Below, piece after piece: positions 37,651 through 47,400 of a stretch of DNA of 64,000 bases (position 1 is its first letter; each line of letters starts with the position of its first letter). The notes below the pieces were generated by a model. That model saw nothing but the letters and a program-made list of their open reading frames with translations. It was not told the origin of the DNA and made no database searches. Made by a program: the position numbers and the translations under genes. Source of the stretch: DAOTEJ01 sp035454085. GTDB taxonomy: Bacteria > Pseudomonadota > Gammaproteobacteria > Burkholderiales > Burkholderiaceae_F. The DNA lies in contig DAOTEJ010000002.1 in NCBI GenBank assembly GCA_035454085.1, forward strand, positions 37,909-101,908, read 5' to 3'.

Positions 37651-40023
37651 GTGACAGCCGACCACCGCCAGGATTCGACCGACGCTCGCTCTCCCGCCGC
37701 CGCCCGGCGCCACCCGGTCCTGGGCGTGCTGGGCAAGTTGGCCCTCGCCTTGGGGGGCCTGGCGCTCGCGGGCCTGCTGCTGGTGGTCTTCGTGTTCGCG
37801 ATCGTCTATGCGCAGCTGCCGCCGATCGACGCGGTGACCGACTACCGGCCCAAGATTCCCTTGCGCGTGTGGACCGCCGACGGCGCCCTGATCGGCGAGT
37901 TCGGCGAGGAGCGGCGCGACTTCGTGCCGATCGGCGAGATCCCCGAGGTGGTCAAGCAGGCCATCCTCGCCGCCGAGGACGACCGCTTCTACCAGCACAG
38001 CGGCGTCGACTATGCGGGCATCGCCCGCGCGGCGGCCTCGAACTTCCTGACCGGCCGACGCGGCCAGGGCGGCAGCACGATCACGATGCAGGTGGCGCGC
38101 AACTTCTTCCTCAGTTCGGAGCGCAGCTACATCCGCAAGCTCTACGAGATCGCGATGGCCTACAAGATCGAGTCGACGCTGTCCAAGGACCGCATCCTCG
38201 AGATCTACGCCAACCAGATCTTCCTGGGCGCGCGCTCCTACGGCTTTGCCGCCGCCTCGCAGGCCTACTTCGGCAAGAAGCTCAAGGACGTGAACGTGGC
38301 CGAGGCCGCGATGCTCGCCGGTCTGCCGGTGGCTCCCAGCGCCTACAACCCGATCGTCAACCCGCGGCGCGCCAAGATGCGCCAGGGCTATGTGCTTGGG
38401 CGCATGCGCACGCTGGGCTACATCGACCAGCCCACCCTCGAGGCGGCGCTGGCGCAGCCGCTCAAGGCACGCAACACGCCGCTGACCGACCCCGCGGTCC
38501 GGGACCGCCTGCACGCCGAGTTCGCCGCCGAACTGGCCCGCCAGCTGGTCTTCGAGGTGTTCCGCGACGAGACCTACACCCGCGGCCTGAACGTCTACAC
38601 CACCTTGCTCAAGGCCGACCAGGAAGCCGCCTACGCCGCCGTGCGCGCGCAGATCCTCGCCTATGACCGCAAGTACGGCTACCGCGGGCCCGAGGCCTTC
38701 ATCGACATCGCCGCGGCGGATTCGCGCGACCAGCGCATCGAGGACGCGCTCGTCGAGGCGATCGACAGCCCCAACCTGATTCCCGGCGTGGTGCTCGAGG
38801 CGGGCCCCACGGCCGTGAAGGTGGCCATCGGCGGCGGCGAGCAGGTCGAGGTCAAGGGCGACGGGCTGAAGTTCGCCGCGCCGTCGCTCTCGCCCAAGGC
38901 GCAACCGGCCCGCAAGCTCGTGACCGGCGCGGTCGTGCGCCTGGCGCGCGGCGACAAGGGCGCGTGGGAGATCGCGCAAGTGCCCACCGTCGAGGCGGCC
39001 TTCGTCGCGGCCGATGCACGCACCGGCGCGGTGCGCGCGCTGGTGGGCGGGTTCGACTTCGGTCTCAACAAGTTCAACCACGTCACCCAGGCCTGGCGCC
39101 AGCCGGGCTCGAGCTTCAAGCCCTTCATCTACTCGGCCGCGATCGACAAGGGCTTCTCGCCGGCCACCCTGGTCAACGACGCGCCGATCTCGATCGACCC
39201 GCGCCTGACCGGCGGCCAGGTCTGGGAGCCCAAGAACTACGACGGCAAGTTCGAGGGCCCGATGCGCCTGCGCCAGGCGCTCGCCAAGTCCAAGAACCTG
39301 GTCTCGATCCGCGTGCTGCAGGCGATCGGCACCAAGTACGGCCAGGACTACATCACCCGCTTCGGCTTCGAGGCCGACAAGCATCCGCCCTTCCTCACCA
39401 CCGCGCTGGGCGCCGGCTCGGTCACGCCGTGGCAGATGCTGGGCGCCTATGCGGTGCTCGCCAACGGTGGCTTTCGCGTCCAGCCCTTCCTGATCGGCAA
39501 GGTCACCGACAACAACGGCAAGGTGCTGATGGAGGCCCAGCCGCGGTCCGCGGGCGACGAGAGCATCCGCGCGATCGACCCGCGCAACGCCTACGTGATG
39601 CACAGCCTGCTCAACGAGGTCACGCGCAGCGGTACCGGGGCCCGTGCAGGCGCCACCCTCAAGCGCGGCGACCTGGGCGGCAAGACCGGCACGACCAACG
39701 ACTCGCACGACGCCTGGTTTGCGGGCTACGGCGGCAACGTGGTGGCGGTGGGCTGGATGGGCTTCGACCAGCCCAAGCCGCTGGGCGAGCGCGAAACCGG
39801 CGGCGGGCTCGTGCTGCCGATCTGGATCGGCTACATGGGCAAGGCGCTGGCGGGCCAGCCCGAGGTCCAGCGCGCCATGCCCGAGGGGGTGGTGGTGGTG
39901 GGCGACGAGCTCTATTACGCCGAGCACCAGCCAGGCCACGGCGTGGCCAGCGTGGGCCTGGAAGATGCGCTGCCGCCGGACGAGAAGGCCAAGCGCGACA
40001 CGGTGCGCGACCAGATCTTCTAG
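37651..40023 (+). CDS. mrcA: Bifunctional penicillin-binding protein 1A
   Basis: 790-residue class A PBP that polymerises and cross-links peptidoglycan. Order: cytoplasmic tail, membrane helix (about 27-54), GT51 glycosyltransferase with catalytic E109 (AEDDRFYQHSGVD) and GGSTITMQVARN, an OB-like insert, and the transpeptidase with S487-x-x-K490, S547-K-N and K678-T-G. The start is a GTG at 37651 without a visible Shine-Dalgarno sequence. No better in-frame start precedes the membrane helix. A near-consensus TATAAT lies 74 nt upstream. Convergent cyaY follows. Confidence 0.96.
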   Translation: MTADHRQDSTDARSPAAARRHPVLGVLGKLALALGGLALAGLLLVVFVFAIVYAQLPPIDAVTDYRPKIPLRVWTADGALIGEFGEERRDFVPIGEIPEVVKQAILAAEDDRFYQHSGVDYAGIARAAASNFLTGRRGQGGSTITMQVARNFFLSSERSYIRKLYEIAMAYKIESTLSKDRILEIYANQIFLGARSYGFAAASQAYFGKKLKDVNVAEAAMLAGLPVAPSAYNPIVNPRRAKMRQGYVLGRMRTLGYIDQPTLEAALAQPLKARNTPLTDPAVRDRLHAEFAAELARQLVFEVFRDETYTRGLNVYTTLLKADQEAAYAAVRAQILAYDRKYGYRGPEAFIDIAAADSRDQRIEDALVEAIDSPNLIPGVVLEAGPTAVKVAIGGGEQVEVKGDGLKFAAPSLSPKAQPARKLVTGAVVRLARGDKGAWEIAQVPTVEAAFVAADARTGAVRALVGGFDFGLNKFNHVTQAWRQPGSSFKPFIYSAAIDKGFSPATLVNDAPISIDPRLTGGQVWEPKNYDGKFEGPMRLRQALAKSKNLVSIRVLQAIGTKYGQDYITRFGFEADKHPPFLTTALGAGSVTPWQMLGAYAVLANGGFRVQPFLIGKVTDNNGKVLMEAQPRSAGDESIRAIDPRNAYVMHSLLNEVTRSGTGARAGATLKRGDLGGKTGTTNDSHDAWFAGYGGNVVAVGWMGFDQPKPLGERETGGGLVLPIWIGYMGKALAGQPEVQRAMPEGVVVVGDELYYAEHQPGHGVASVGLEDALPPDEKAKRDTVRDQIF

Positions 40024-40047
40024 GGCGCGCGCAGTCGGCAGGCGCGC

Positions 40048-40368
40048 TCAGCGCGGCCGCAGGATCACGGGGCTGCCGCCCTGCGCCGAGACGATGCGCG
40101 ACAACACGGCAAAGAGCTCACTGCCGTCGCGCGTGTCGACCCACAGACCCTCGCGCAACGCGTAGTGAAAGCCTCCGCTGCGCGCCGCGACCCACAACTG
40201 CCGCATCGGCGCCTGCGAGTTGACGATCACCTTCGAGCCGTCGGGCATCTCGAGCGTGAGCACGTTGCCGCTGCGCTCGATCTCGATGTCGATGCCCGTG
40301 CCCTCCACGGCACTTTCAATGGCGTCGAGGGTGGCCTCGGCCTGCTCGAGGAACTCGCTGTCGGTCAT
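40048..40368 (-). CDS. cyaY: Frataxin-like iron-sulfur assembly protein CyaY
   Basis: 106-residue frataxin fold that binds iron and tunes IscS-dependent cluster assembly. The acidic first helix (DSEFLEQAEATLDAIESAVE) and the sheet region with PDGSKVIVNSQAPMRQLWVAARSGGFHY are typical. It is alone on the minus strand, divergent from lptM by 15 nt, so the two genes' promoters must overlap each other's 5' ends. Confidence 0.96.
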   Translation of the reverse strand: MTDSEFLEQAEATLDAIESAVEGTGIDIEIERSGNVLTLEMPDGSKVIVNSQAPMRQLWVAARSGGFHYALREGLWVDTRDGSELFAVLSRIVSAQGGSPVILRPR

Positions 40369-40383
40369 GTTAGATTGGCCCGC

Positions 40384-40587
40384 ATGATGCGATCGGTGGC
40401 GGCGATTCTAGCGACGGCCCTGGGCCTGGCCGGCTGCGGCCAGAAGGGGCCTCTGTATCTGCTGCCTACCCCGGTCGTGCCGCCTGCGGCCACGCCCGCC
40501 CCGGCCACGCCCGCCCAGATCCCGCCTGCCCCGGTCGCGCCGGCTGCCGACTCGGCCACGCCTACCTCCCCCCCGAAGCAGCAATGA
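40384..40587 (+). CDS. lptM: LPS-assembly lipoprotein LptM
   Basis: 67-residue small lipoprotein. The lipobox LAGC gives C18, followed by GQKGPLYLP-like sequence (GQKGPLYLL), the hallmark of LptM/YifL, which helps the LptDE translocon mature. The remainder is a Pro/Ala/Thr-rich tail. Two ATGs are adjacent (40384 and 40387). Its stop overlaps the lysA start (ATGA), the common lptM-lysA pair next to cyaY. Confidence 0.92.
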   Translation: MMRSVAAILATALGLAGCGQKGPLYLLPTPVVPPAATPAPATPAQIPPAPVAPAADSATPTSPPKQQ

Positions 40588-41858
40588 ATCCCGAACTGCC
40601 CGGCAGCACGGGCTTCGCCTGGCGCGACGGCGCCCTGTGCTGCGAGGATGTCGCGCTCGAGGACATCGCGCAGCGCTTTGGCACGCCGACCTACGTGTAC
40701 TCGCGCACCGCGATCGAGGCCGCGTTCCGCGGCTATACCGCCGCGCTCGCCGGGCGGCACGCGCTGGTGTGCTACGCGATGAAGGCCAACTCCAACCTGG
40801 CGGTGCTCGACGTGCTGGCCCGCCTGGGCGCGGGCTTCGACATCGTCAGCGGTGGCGAGCTCGCCCGGGTGATCGCCGCCGGCGGCGACCCGGGCAAGGT
40901 GGTGTTCTCGGGCGTGGGCAAGAGCAGCCGCGAGATCGAGCAGGCGCTGTCGGCCGGGGTCATGTGCTTCAACCTGGAGTCGGTGCCCGAGCTCGAGCGC
41001 GTGGCCGCGGTGGCGGCGCGGATGGGCATGCGCGCGCGCGTGTCGGTGCGCGTCAATCCGGACGTCGACGCGCGCACCCATCCCTACATCTCCACCGGTC
41101 TGCGCGACAACAAGTTCGGGGTCGCCTACGACGAGACCCTGGCGCTGTACCGCACGGCGCACGCCCTGCCGTCGATCGAGGTGGTGGGCATCGACTGCCA
41201 CATCGGCTCGCAGATCACCGAGATCCAGCCCTACGTCGACGCGGCCGAGCGCATCCTCGACCTGGTCGAGCAGCTCGCTCTCGAGGGCATCCGCCTGCAG
41301 CACGTGGACTTCGGCGGCGGACTGGGCATCCGCTATCGCGACGAGCAGCCGCCCGCCACGGGCGAGCTGGTGCGAGCGCTGCTCGCGCGGCTCGACGCGC
41401 GCGGCCTGGGCCAGATGAGCGTGATGTTCGAGCCCGGGCGCTCGATCGTCGGCAACGCGGGCGTGCTGCTGACGCGGGTCGAGTACCTCAAGCCCGGCGA
41501 GACGAAGAATTTCGCGATCGTCGACGCGGCGATGAACGACCTCGCGCGACCGGCCATGTACGAAGCCTGGATGGGTGTGGTGCCGGTGCGCCCGCGCGCA
41601 GGCCCGGCGCCCAGCTACGACCTCGTCGGTCCGGTGTGCGAATCGGGTGACTGGCTCGCGCGCGAGCGCGCCCTGGCGCTCGAGCCCGGCGATCTGCTGG
41701 CCATCACGAGCGCGGGCGCCTACGGCATGAGCATGGCCTCGAACTACAACAGCCGCGGCCGCGCAGCCGAGGTCATGGTCGACGGCGCCACCGCCTGGTG
41801 CGTGCGCAGCCGCGAGCCGCTCGAGTCGCTCTACGCGCTCGAGTCGCGCCTGCCCTAG
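40584..41858 (+). CDS. lysA: Diaminopimelate decarboxylase
   Basis: 424-residue fold-type III PLP enzyme that makes L-lysine from meso-diaminopimelate. The Schiff-base lysine is K67 (CYAMKANSN). Other landmarks are the HIGSQITE histidine, GGGLGIRY phosphate loop, EPGRSIV, and CESGD with the catalytic cysteine of the partner subunit. It is coupled to lptM by a 4-nt overlap and converges with msrQ 10 nt away. Confidence 0.97.
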   Translation: MNPELPGSTGFAWRDGALCCEDVALEDIAQRFGTPTYVYSRTAIEAAFRGYTAALAGRHALVCYAMKANSNLAVLDVLARLGAGFDIVSGGELARVIAAGGDPGKVVFSGVGKSSREIEQALSAGVMCFNLESVPELERVAAVAARMGMRARVSVRVNPDVDARTHPYISTGLRDNKFGVAYDETLALYRTAHALPSIEVVGIDCHIGSQITEIQPYVDAAERILDLVEQLALEGIRLQHVDFGGGLGIRYRDEQPPATGELVRALLARLDARGLGQMSVMFEPGRSIVGNAGVLLTRVEYLKPGETKNFAIVDAAMNDLARPAMYEAWMGVVPVRPRAGPAPSYDLVGPVCESGDWLARERALALEPGDLLAITSAGAYGMSMASNYNSRGRAAEVMVDGATAWCVRSREPLESLYALESRLP

Positions 41859-41868
41859 CCCGCCGCGC

Positions 41869-42525
41869 TCAGGCGCCGCGCCGCGCGTTGTGCCAGTGCA
41901 CCAGGCGCGCGCCGAGCAGCAGACCCAGGATCGCCGCATACACCGCCGGTTCGGCGATGTTGTTCTTGGCAAGCTTGTGGAACCAGTAGTGCAGGATGGC
42001 CAGGCAGGCGATCAGGTAGACCAGCCGGTGCAGTCTCTGCCAGTTGCGCCCGCCCAGGCGCCGCACCCAGGCGTTGGTCGAGGTCACCGCCAGGGGAATC
42101 AGCAGGACGAAGGCCACGGCCCCGAAGCTGAGGTAGGGGCGCTTGAGGATGTCGTCGACGATCGCAGCGAGGTCGAACCACTGGTCCAGCCACACGTAGG
42201 CCGCCACGTGCAGCGCGGCGTAGAAGAACGCGTACAGGCCCAGCATGCGACGCAGCCGCACGAGCCAGGCCCAGCCGGTGAGCCAGCGCAGCGGCGTGAT
42301 CGCCAGCGTGATGAGCAGCAGCACCAGCGCCGCGGTGCCCAGTCCCCGCTCGACGGTCTCGACGGGGTTGGCGCCCAGCGCACCAGTGAAGCCCAGGAAG
42401 AGCAGCCGCGCGAGCTCGTAGAGCGCCGCGACGAAGACCGCCCCCTTGACCGCGGCCAGCGTGCGCGCCGGCAGTGCCGCCGGCAAAAAACTGAACAGGC
42501 GCGGCCAGCCGCGCTCAGCGCCCAC
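41869..42525 (-). CDS. msrQ: Heme-binding membrane subunit MsrQ
   Basis: 218-residue b-type cytochrome (YedZ family) that feeds quinol electrons to MsrP. About six membrane segments carry the heme histidines, including YAALHVAAY, WQRLHRLVYL and ILHYWFH. The most likely start is a GTG at 42525, 7 nt after the msrP stop. A longer in-frame opening would overlap msrP heavily and add sequence without family character. Confidence 0.93.
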   Translation of the reverse strand: MGAERGWPRLFSFLPAALPARTLAAVKGAVFVAALYELARLLFLGFTGALGANPVETVERGLGTAALVLLLITLAITPLRWLTGWAWLVRLRRMLGLYAFFYAALHVAAYVWLDQWFDLAAIVDDILKRPYLSFGAVAFVLLIPLAVTSTNAWVRRLGGRNWQRLHRLVYLIACLAILHYWFHKLAKNNIAEPAVYAAILGLLLGARLVHWHNARRGA

Positions 42526-42532
42526 GGTCCGC

Positions 42533-43498
42533 CTAGTAGTAGCGGTTGAGGTCCATGCCCGCGTAGAGGCTGGCGACCTGCTCGGCGTAGCCATTGAAGG
42601 GCAGCGTCGGCTGCCGCCGCGCAAACAAGCCCTCGCCGAGCGGACGCTCGCTCGCCTGCGACCAGCGCGGGTGGTCGCGCGCCGGATTCACGTTCGAGTA
42701 GAACCCGTATTCGCGCGGGTTGGACTGCTCCCACGAACCCAGGGGCTGCTTCTCCACGAAGCGGATCTTCACGATCGACTTCGGCCCCTTGAAGCCGTAC
42801 TTCCACGGCACCACGATGCGCAGCGGCGCGCCATTCTGGTTGGGCAGGATCTGGCCGTACATGCCGAAGGTGAGCAAGGTGAGCTCGTTGGCGGCCTCGT
42901 CGATGCGCAACCCGTCGCGGTAGGGCCAGTCGATCACTGGCGAGCGCAGGCCGGGCATCTGCTTCGGATCGGCCAGGGTCACGAACTCGACGAACTTGGC
43001 CTTGGAGGTCGGCTCGACCGCGCGCATCAGCTCCGCCAACGGATAGCCGATCCAGGGCACCACCGCCGACCAGGCCTCGACGCAGCGGAAGCGGTAGACG
43101 CGCTCCTGCATGGGAGCGAGCTTGAGCAGGTCCTCGATGCCGAAGACGCGCGGCTTGCGCACTTCGCCCTCGACCGCCACGGTCCAGGGCCGGGGCTTGA
43201 GCATCTTGGGGGCGAACTTGCTGGGGTCGGACTTCTCGGTGCCGAACTCGTAGAAGTTGCAGTACTCGGTGACGAAGCTCGCGGCGGTGGGCTTCTGGAT
43301 GGAAGAGAACGGCCCGGGCGCGGACGTCAGCGGCGTGCCGGTGAGTTGCGCCTGCGCGGCCGCGGGCAGGCCGGCGAGCAGCGCGGCGCCCCCGGCAGCC
43401 GCCAGCAGTTCGCGCCGGCGCAGGAAGACCTCCTGCGCAGTGATCTCGGACGACCGCAGGGCGGCTTGGCCTTCCAACTTGAGCAGACGCTGGCGCAT
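42533..43498 (-). CDS. msrP: Protein-methionine-sulfoxide reductase catalytic subunit MsrP
   Basis: 321-residue periplasmic molybdoenzyme that repairs oxidised methionines in envelope proteins. The twin-arginine signal has RRR at 27-29 followed by a hydrophobic stretch. The molybdenum-ligating C139 lies in RFRCVEAWS. The C-terminal [13 protein letters not shown] and [15 protein letters not shown] segment ([11 protein letters not shown]) are family-specific. It forms an operon with msrQ and depends on Tat export. Confidence 0.96.
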   Translation of the reverse strand: MRQRLLKLEGQAALRSSEITAQEVFLRRRELLAAAGGAALLAGLPAAAQAQLTGTPLTSAPGPFSSIQKPTAASFVTEYCNFYEFGTEKSDPSKFAPKMLKPRPWTVAVEGEVRKPRVFGIEDLLKLAPMQERVYRFRCVEAWSAVVPWIGYPLAELMRAVEPTSKAKFVEFVTLADPKQMPGLRSPVIDWPYRDGLRIDEAANELTLLTFGMYGQILPNQNGAPLRIVVPWKYGFKGPKSIVKIRFVEKQPLGSWEQSNPREYGFYSNVNPARDHPRWSQASERPLGEGLFARRQPTLPFNGYAEQVASLYAGMDLNRYY

Positions 43499-43571
43499 CA
43501 GGACTCTCCAGAGTCGAGGCCAGGCGCGGCCCGACGGTGTTTCGGGGCGACGAGGGGCGCGCCCGCAGGGG

Positions 43572-43616
43572 TAGACTCCAGCAACGCCGGACTCTTCACG
43601 AGGCTCCGGCGTTTTT
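43572..43616 (+). promoter_or_regulatory. guaC leader: -10-like box and terminator-like hairpin
   Basis: A -10-like TAGACT (43572-43577) is followed at once by a 9-bp perfect stem (43583-43591 with 43605-43613, 13-nt loop) and a run of five T (43612-43616). The guaC start is 42 nt further on. The layout resembles a transcription attenuator or a 5'-terminal stem-loop. No -35 box is convincing, and no competing antiterminator helix could be assigned by eye. Confidence 0.5.
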
Positions 43617-43658
43617 CACGCCCGCAGCATCCGGGCGCCAACGGCAGGAGGCAAGGTC

Positions 43659-44699
43659 ATGCATATCGAACATGAACTCAAGCTCGACTTCAAGGACGTG
43701 CTTATCCGCCCCAAGCGCTCGACGCTGACGTCGCGCTCGGACGTGGACATCTCGCGCGAGTTCGCGTTCCGCCATGCCCCGGTGAAGTACCAGGGGATTC
43801 CGATCATCGCCGCCAACATGGACACCACCGGGACGCTCGAGATGGCCAGAGCACTGGCCGGCCATGGATTGTCGACGGCGCTGCACAAACATTACAGCGT
43901 CGAAGAGTATGTGAGCTTTTTCCAGTCGCTGGAACGCAAGTCGGCGGCGTTCTATTCCATGGGGGTAACCCGGGCGGACGAGACCAAGTTCCGGCAGGTG
44001 CTCGAGCGCGCGGGCGAGGCGCTGCAGTACGTGTGCATCGACGTCGCCAACGGCTACCACGAGGGCTTCGTGAAGTTCCTGGAGCGCATCCGCGCGCTGG
44101 CGCCGGGCGTGGTGATCATGGCCGGTAACGTGGTCACCGGCGAGATGACCGAGGAACTCCTCCTCTCGGGCGCCGACATCGTCAAGGTGGGCATCGGTCC
44201 CGGCTCGGTGTGCACCACGCGCAAGATGACCGGCGTGGGCTACCCGCAATTGTCCGCGGTGATCGAGTGCGCCGACGCGGCGCACGGCCTGGGCGGCCTG
44301 ATCTGTGCCGACGGCGGCTGCACGACCCCGGGCGACATCGCCAAGGCCTTCGGCGGCGGCACCGACTTCGTCATGCTCGGCGGGATGCTGGCCGGCCATG
44401 CCGAGAGCGGCGGCGAACTCGTCGAGCGCGACGGCGAGCGCTACAAGCGCTTCTACGGCATGAGCAGCCGCTCGGCGATGGCCAAGTACTCCGGTGGCGT
44501 GGCCGAGTATCGCGCCGCCGAGGGCAAGGAAGTGCTGGTGCCCTACCGCGGCGAGGTGGCAGCCACCGTCCAGGAGATCCTCGGCGGCGTGCGCTCGGCG
44601 TGCACCTACGTGGGCGCGCGCCGGCTCAAGGAGCTGACCAAGCGCACCACCTTCGTGCGCGTGACCCAGCAGCTCAACGAGGTGTTCGGCCGCAGCTGA
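43659..44699 (+). CDS. guaC: GMP reductase
   Basis: 346-residue TIM barrel of the IMPDH/GMPR family that deaminates GMP to IMP with NADPH, returning guanine nucleotides to the IMP pool. The catalytic cysteine is C185 in GPGSVCTTR. The sequence [26 protein letters not shown] is the GuaC signature and there is no CBS insert, which separates it from IMPDH. A good AGGAGG-like site (GGCAGGAGGC) precedes the ATG at 43659. It stands alone between divergent msrP and convergent cytochrome c. Confidence 0.97.
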   Translation: MHIEHELKLDFKDVLIRPKRSTLTSRSDVDISREFAFRHAPVKYQGIPIIAANMDTTGTLEMARALAGHGLSTALHKHYSVEEYVSFFQSLERKSAAFYSMGVTRADETKFRQVLERAGEALQYVCIDVANGYHEGFVKFLERIRALAPGVVIMAGNVVTGEMTEELLLSGADIVKVGIGPGSVCTTRKMTGVGYPQLSAVIECADAAHGLGGLICADGGCTTPGDIAKAFGGGTDFVMLGGMLAGHAESGGELVERDGERYKRFYGMSSRSAMAKYSGGVAEYRAAEGKEVLVPYRGEVAATVQEILGGVRSACTYVGARRLKELTKRTTFVRVTQQLNEVFGRS

Positions 44700-44762
44700 G
44701 GGCCGCGGGGGCTTTCGCTCCGAAGTCGCGGGGCCCACCCGCGCGCACCGCGCGGCCTGCAC

Positions 44763-44797
44763 ACAAAAACAACAGGGGCGCCGTGGCGCCCCTGTTG
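44763..44797 (-). terminator. Intrinsic terminator after the diheme cytochrome c gene
   Basis: A 13-bp perfect stem (44770-44782 with 44785-44797; the centre forms a tight loop) is followed on the minus strand by five T (complement of 44765-44769). It lies 20 nt past the cytochrome c stop. On the plus strand there is no T run, so it is assigned to the minus strand, although it may also slow guaC transcripts. Confidence 0.9.
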
Positions 44798-44817
44798 CAA
44801 CGAATGAAGACCTGACC

Positions 44818-45477
44818 TTAGCGGCGCAGGCCCTGGATGTAGTCGGTCACCGCCCTGATTTCGGCGTCGCTCATCTTCGCGGCGATCTGCTGCATCGGCA
44901 CGTTGTTGGCGCGAGTTCCGTCGCGGAAGGCCTTGAGCTGCGCGGCGCTGTACTCGGCGTACTGTCCACCCAGGCGCGGGTACTGGCTGGGGATGCCCGA
45001 GCCGTCGGGGCTGTGACACCCTGAGCAGGCGGGCAGGCCCTTTTCCGGCACGCCGGCGCGCCAGATGCGCTGGCCGATCTCGAGCGTGGCCTTGTCGGTG
45101 GCGACGCCAGGCTTGATGGTCTGACTGGCGTAGAAGTAGGCCACGTTCTTGCGGTCTTCGGGCGAGAGCTGCGCGGCGAAGCCGGCCATGATGGCGTTCT
45201 CGCGCGCAGCCTTCTTCTGGCCCGGCTGAACCACGAAGTTGTTGAGCTGCTTCACGAGGTACTCCGCGTGCTGCTGCGCGAGCTTCGGGTTGACCGGCGC
45301 GAGCGAGTTGCCGTCGGCGCCATGACAGGCCGCGCACACCGTCTCGGCGACCTGGCGACCCTTGGCCAGGTCGACCTTGGGCGCCGGCGCGGTCTGCGCT
45401 GCGGCGACGAAGGCCGACGCGGCGCCCAGCACGCCCACGGTCACGGTCAGCAGTCCCTGCCAGCTCTTGCGTTTCAT
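44818..45477 (-). CDS. Diheme cytochrome c (c4 type)
   Basis: 219-residue periplasmic electron carrier with a signal peptide (about 1-28) and two cytochrome c domains. Heme sites are C48-A-A-C51-H52 and C151-S-G-C154-H155. Axial methionines are likely in the AIMAGFAAQ and VPMQQIAAKM segments. The pattern fits cytochrome c4, which feeds terminal oxidases. The ATG at 45477 is preferred over an in-frame start 21 nt upstream because it begins the signal peptide. A terminator-like hairpin lies directly upstream and a strong terminator downstream. It is divergent from engB. Confidence 0.95.
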   Translation of the reverse strand: MKRKSWQGLLTVTVGVLGAASAFVAAAQTAPAPKVDLAKGRQVAETVCAACHGADGNSLAPVNPKLAQQHAEYLVKQLNNFVVQPGQKKAARENAIMAGFAAQLSPEDRKNVAYFYASQTIKPGVATDKATLEIGQRIWRAGVPEKGLPACSGCHSPDGSGIPSQYPRLGGQYAEYSAAQLKAFRDGTRANNVPMQQIAAKMSDAEIRAVTDYIQGLRR

Positions 45478-45496
45478 CGCTTGCCCTTGAAGATGC

Positions 45497-45536
45497 AAAA
45501 AAGCGCGGCCCCCTGGCCGCGAACTCCGGTATTTTA
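45497..45536 (-). promoter_or_regulatory. Cytochrome c leader: -10-like box and terminator-like hairpin
   Basis: On the minus strand a -10-like TAAAAT (complement of 45531-45536) is followed by a 7-bp perfect stem (45515-45521 with 45504-45510, loop of 4) and six T (complement of 45497-45502). The cytochrome start codon is 20 nt beyond. As for guaC, an intrinsic-terminator shape stands between the likely promoter and the gene. Confidence 0.5.
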
Positions 45537-45587
45537 CCCAATCGCCCGCCCTGACGTGGCGCGCCTCGCGCGACGCCCTCCCTCCCC

Positions 45588-46226
45588 TTGAGCCTCTTCG
45601 ATTCCGCCCGCTTCCTGCTCTCTGTCGCCGACCTGACCGGGCTGCCGCCCGCCGGGGTGCCGGAGATCGCCTTCGCCGGACGTTCCAACGCCGGCAAGTC
45701 CACCGTGATCAACGTCTTGACGCGCCAGACCCGGCTGGCTTTCTCGTCCAAGACCCCGGGCCGCACCCAGCTGCTGAACTTCTTCGAGCTGAGCGCGAAG
45801 AATGCGCAGGGCGAGCGCGAGCCGGTGGGCCAGCTGGTTGACCTGCCCGGCTACGGCTTCGCGCGGGCCGATCCCAGCGCCCGCGCCACCTGGGACGCGC
45901 TGGTGGGCGGCTACGTGAGCAGCCGCGAGCCCCTGATGGGACTGGTGATCGTGATGGACGCGCGCCGCCCGCTGCTGCCGGCCGACGAGGCGCTGATCGA
46001 GTTCCTGGCGCCCCGTCGCCTGGCGCTGCATCTGCTGCTGAACAAGGCCGATCAGCTCAAGACGATGGAAAAGCGCGCCGCGATCAAGCTCGCCACCGAG
46101 CGCGTCGCCCGCCTCGGTCCGCAGGCAAGCGCGCAGCTCTTCTCGGGCCTGAAGCGCGAAGGGGTGGACGAGTTGCGCGAGGTGCTGCTGCGGTGGCTCA
46201 ACCGCGCCCCCGCGTCCGCTCAGTAA
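45588..46226 (+). CDS. engB: Ribosome-biogenesis GTPase EngB (YihA/YsxC)
   Basis: 212-residue essential small GTPase for 50S assembly and division. G1 is GRSNAGKST at 31-39, G2 is in KTPGRTQ, G3 is DLPGYGFA and G4 is NKAD. The family begins only about 25-30 residues before G1, which forces the start to the TTG at 45588. No Shine-Dalgarno sequence precedes it, and the bases before are a pyrimidine run. It is divergent from cytochrome c across 110 nt. Confidence 0.94.
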   Translation: MSLFDSARFLLSVADLTGLPPAGVPEIAFAGRSNAGKSTVINVLTRQTRLAFSSKTPGRTQLLNFFELSAKNAQGEREPVGQLVDLPGYGFARADPSARATWDALVGGYVSSREPLMGLVIVMDARRPLLPADEALIEFLAPRRLALHLLLNKADQLKTMEKRAAIKLATERVARLGPQASAQLFSGLKREGVDELREVLLRWLNRAPASAQ

Positions 46227-47396
<1,170 letters not shown>

Positions 47397-47400
47397 GCCC

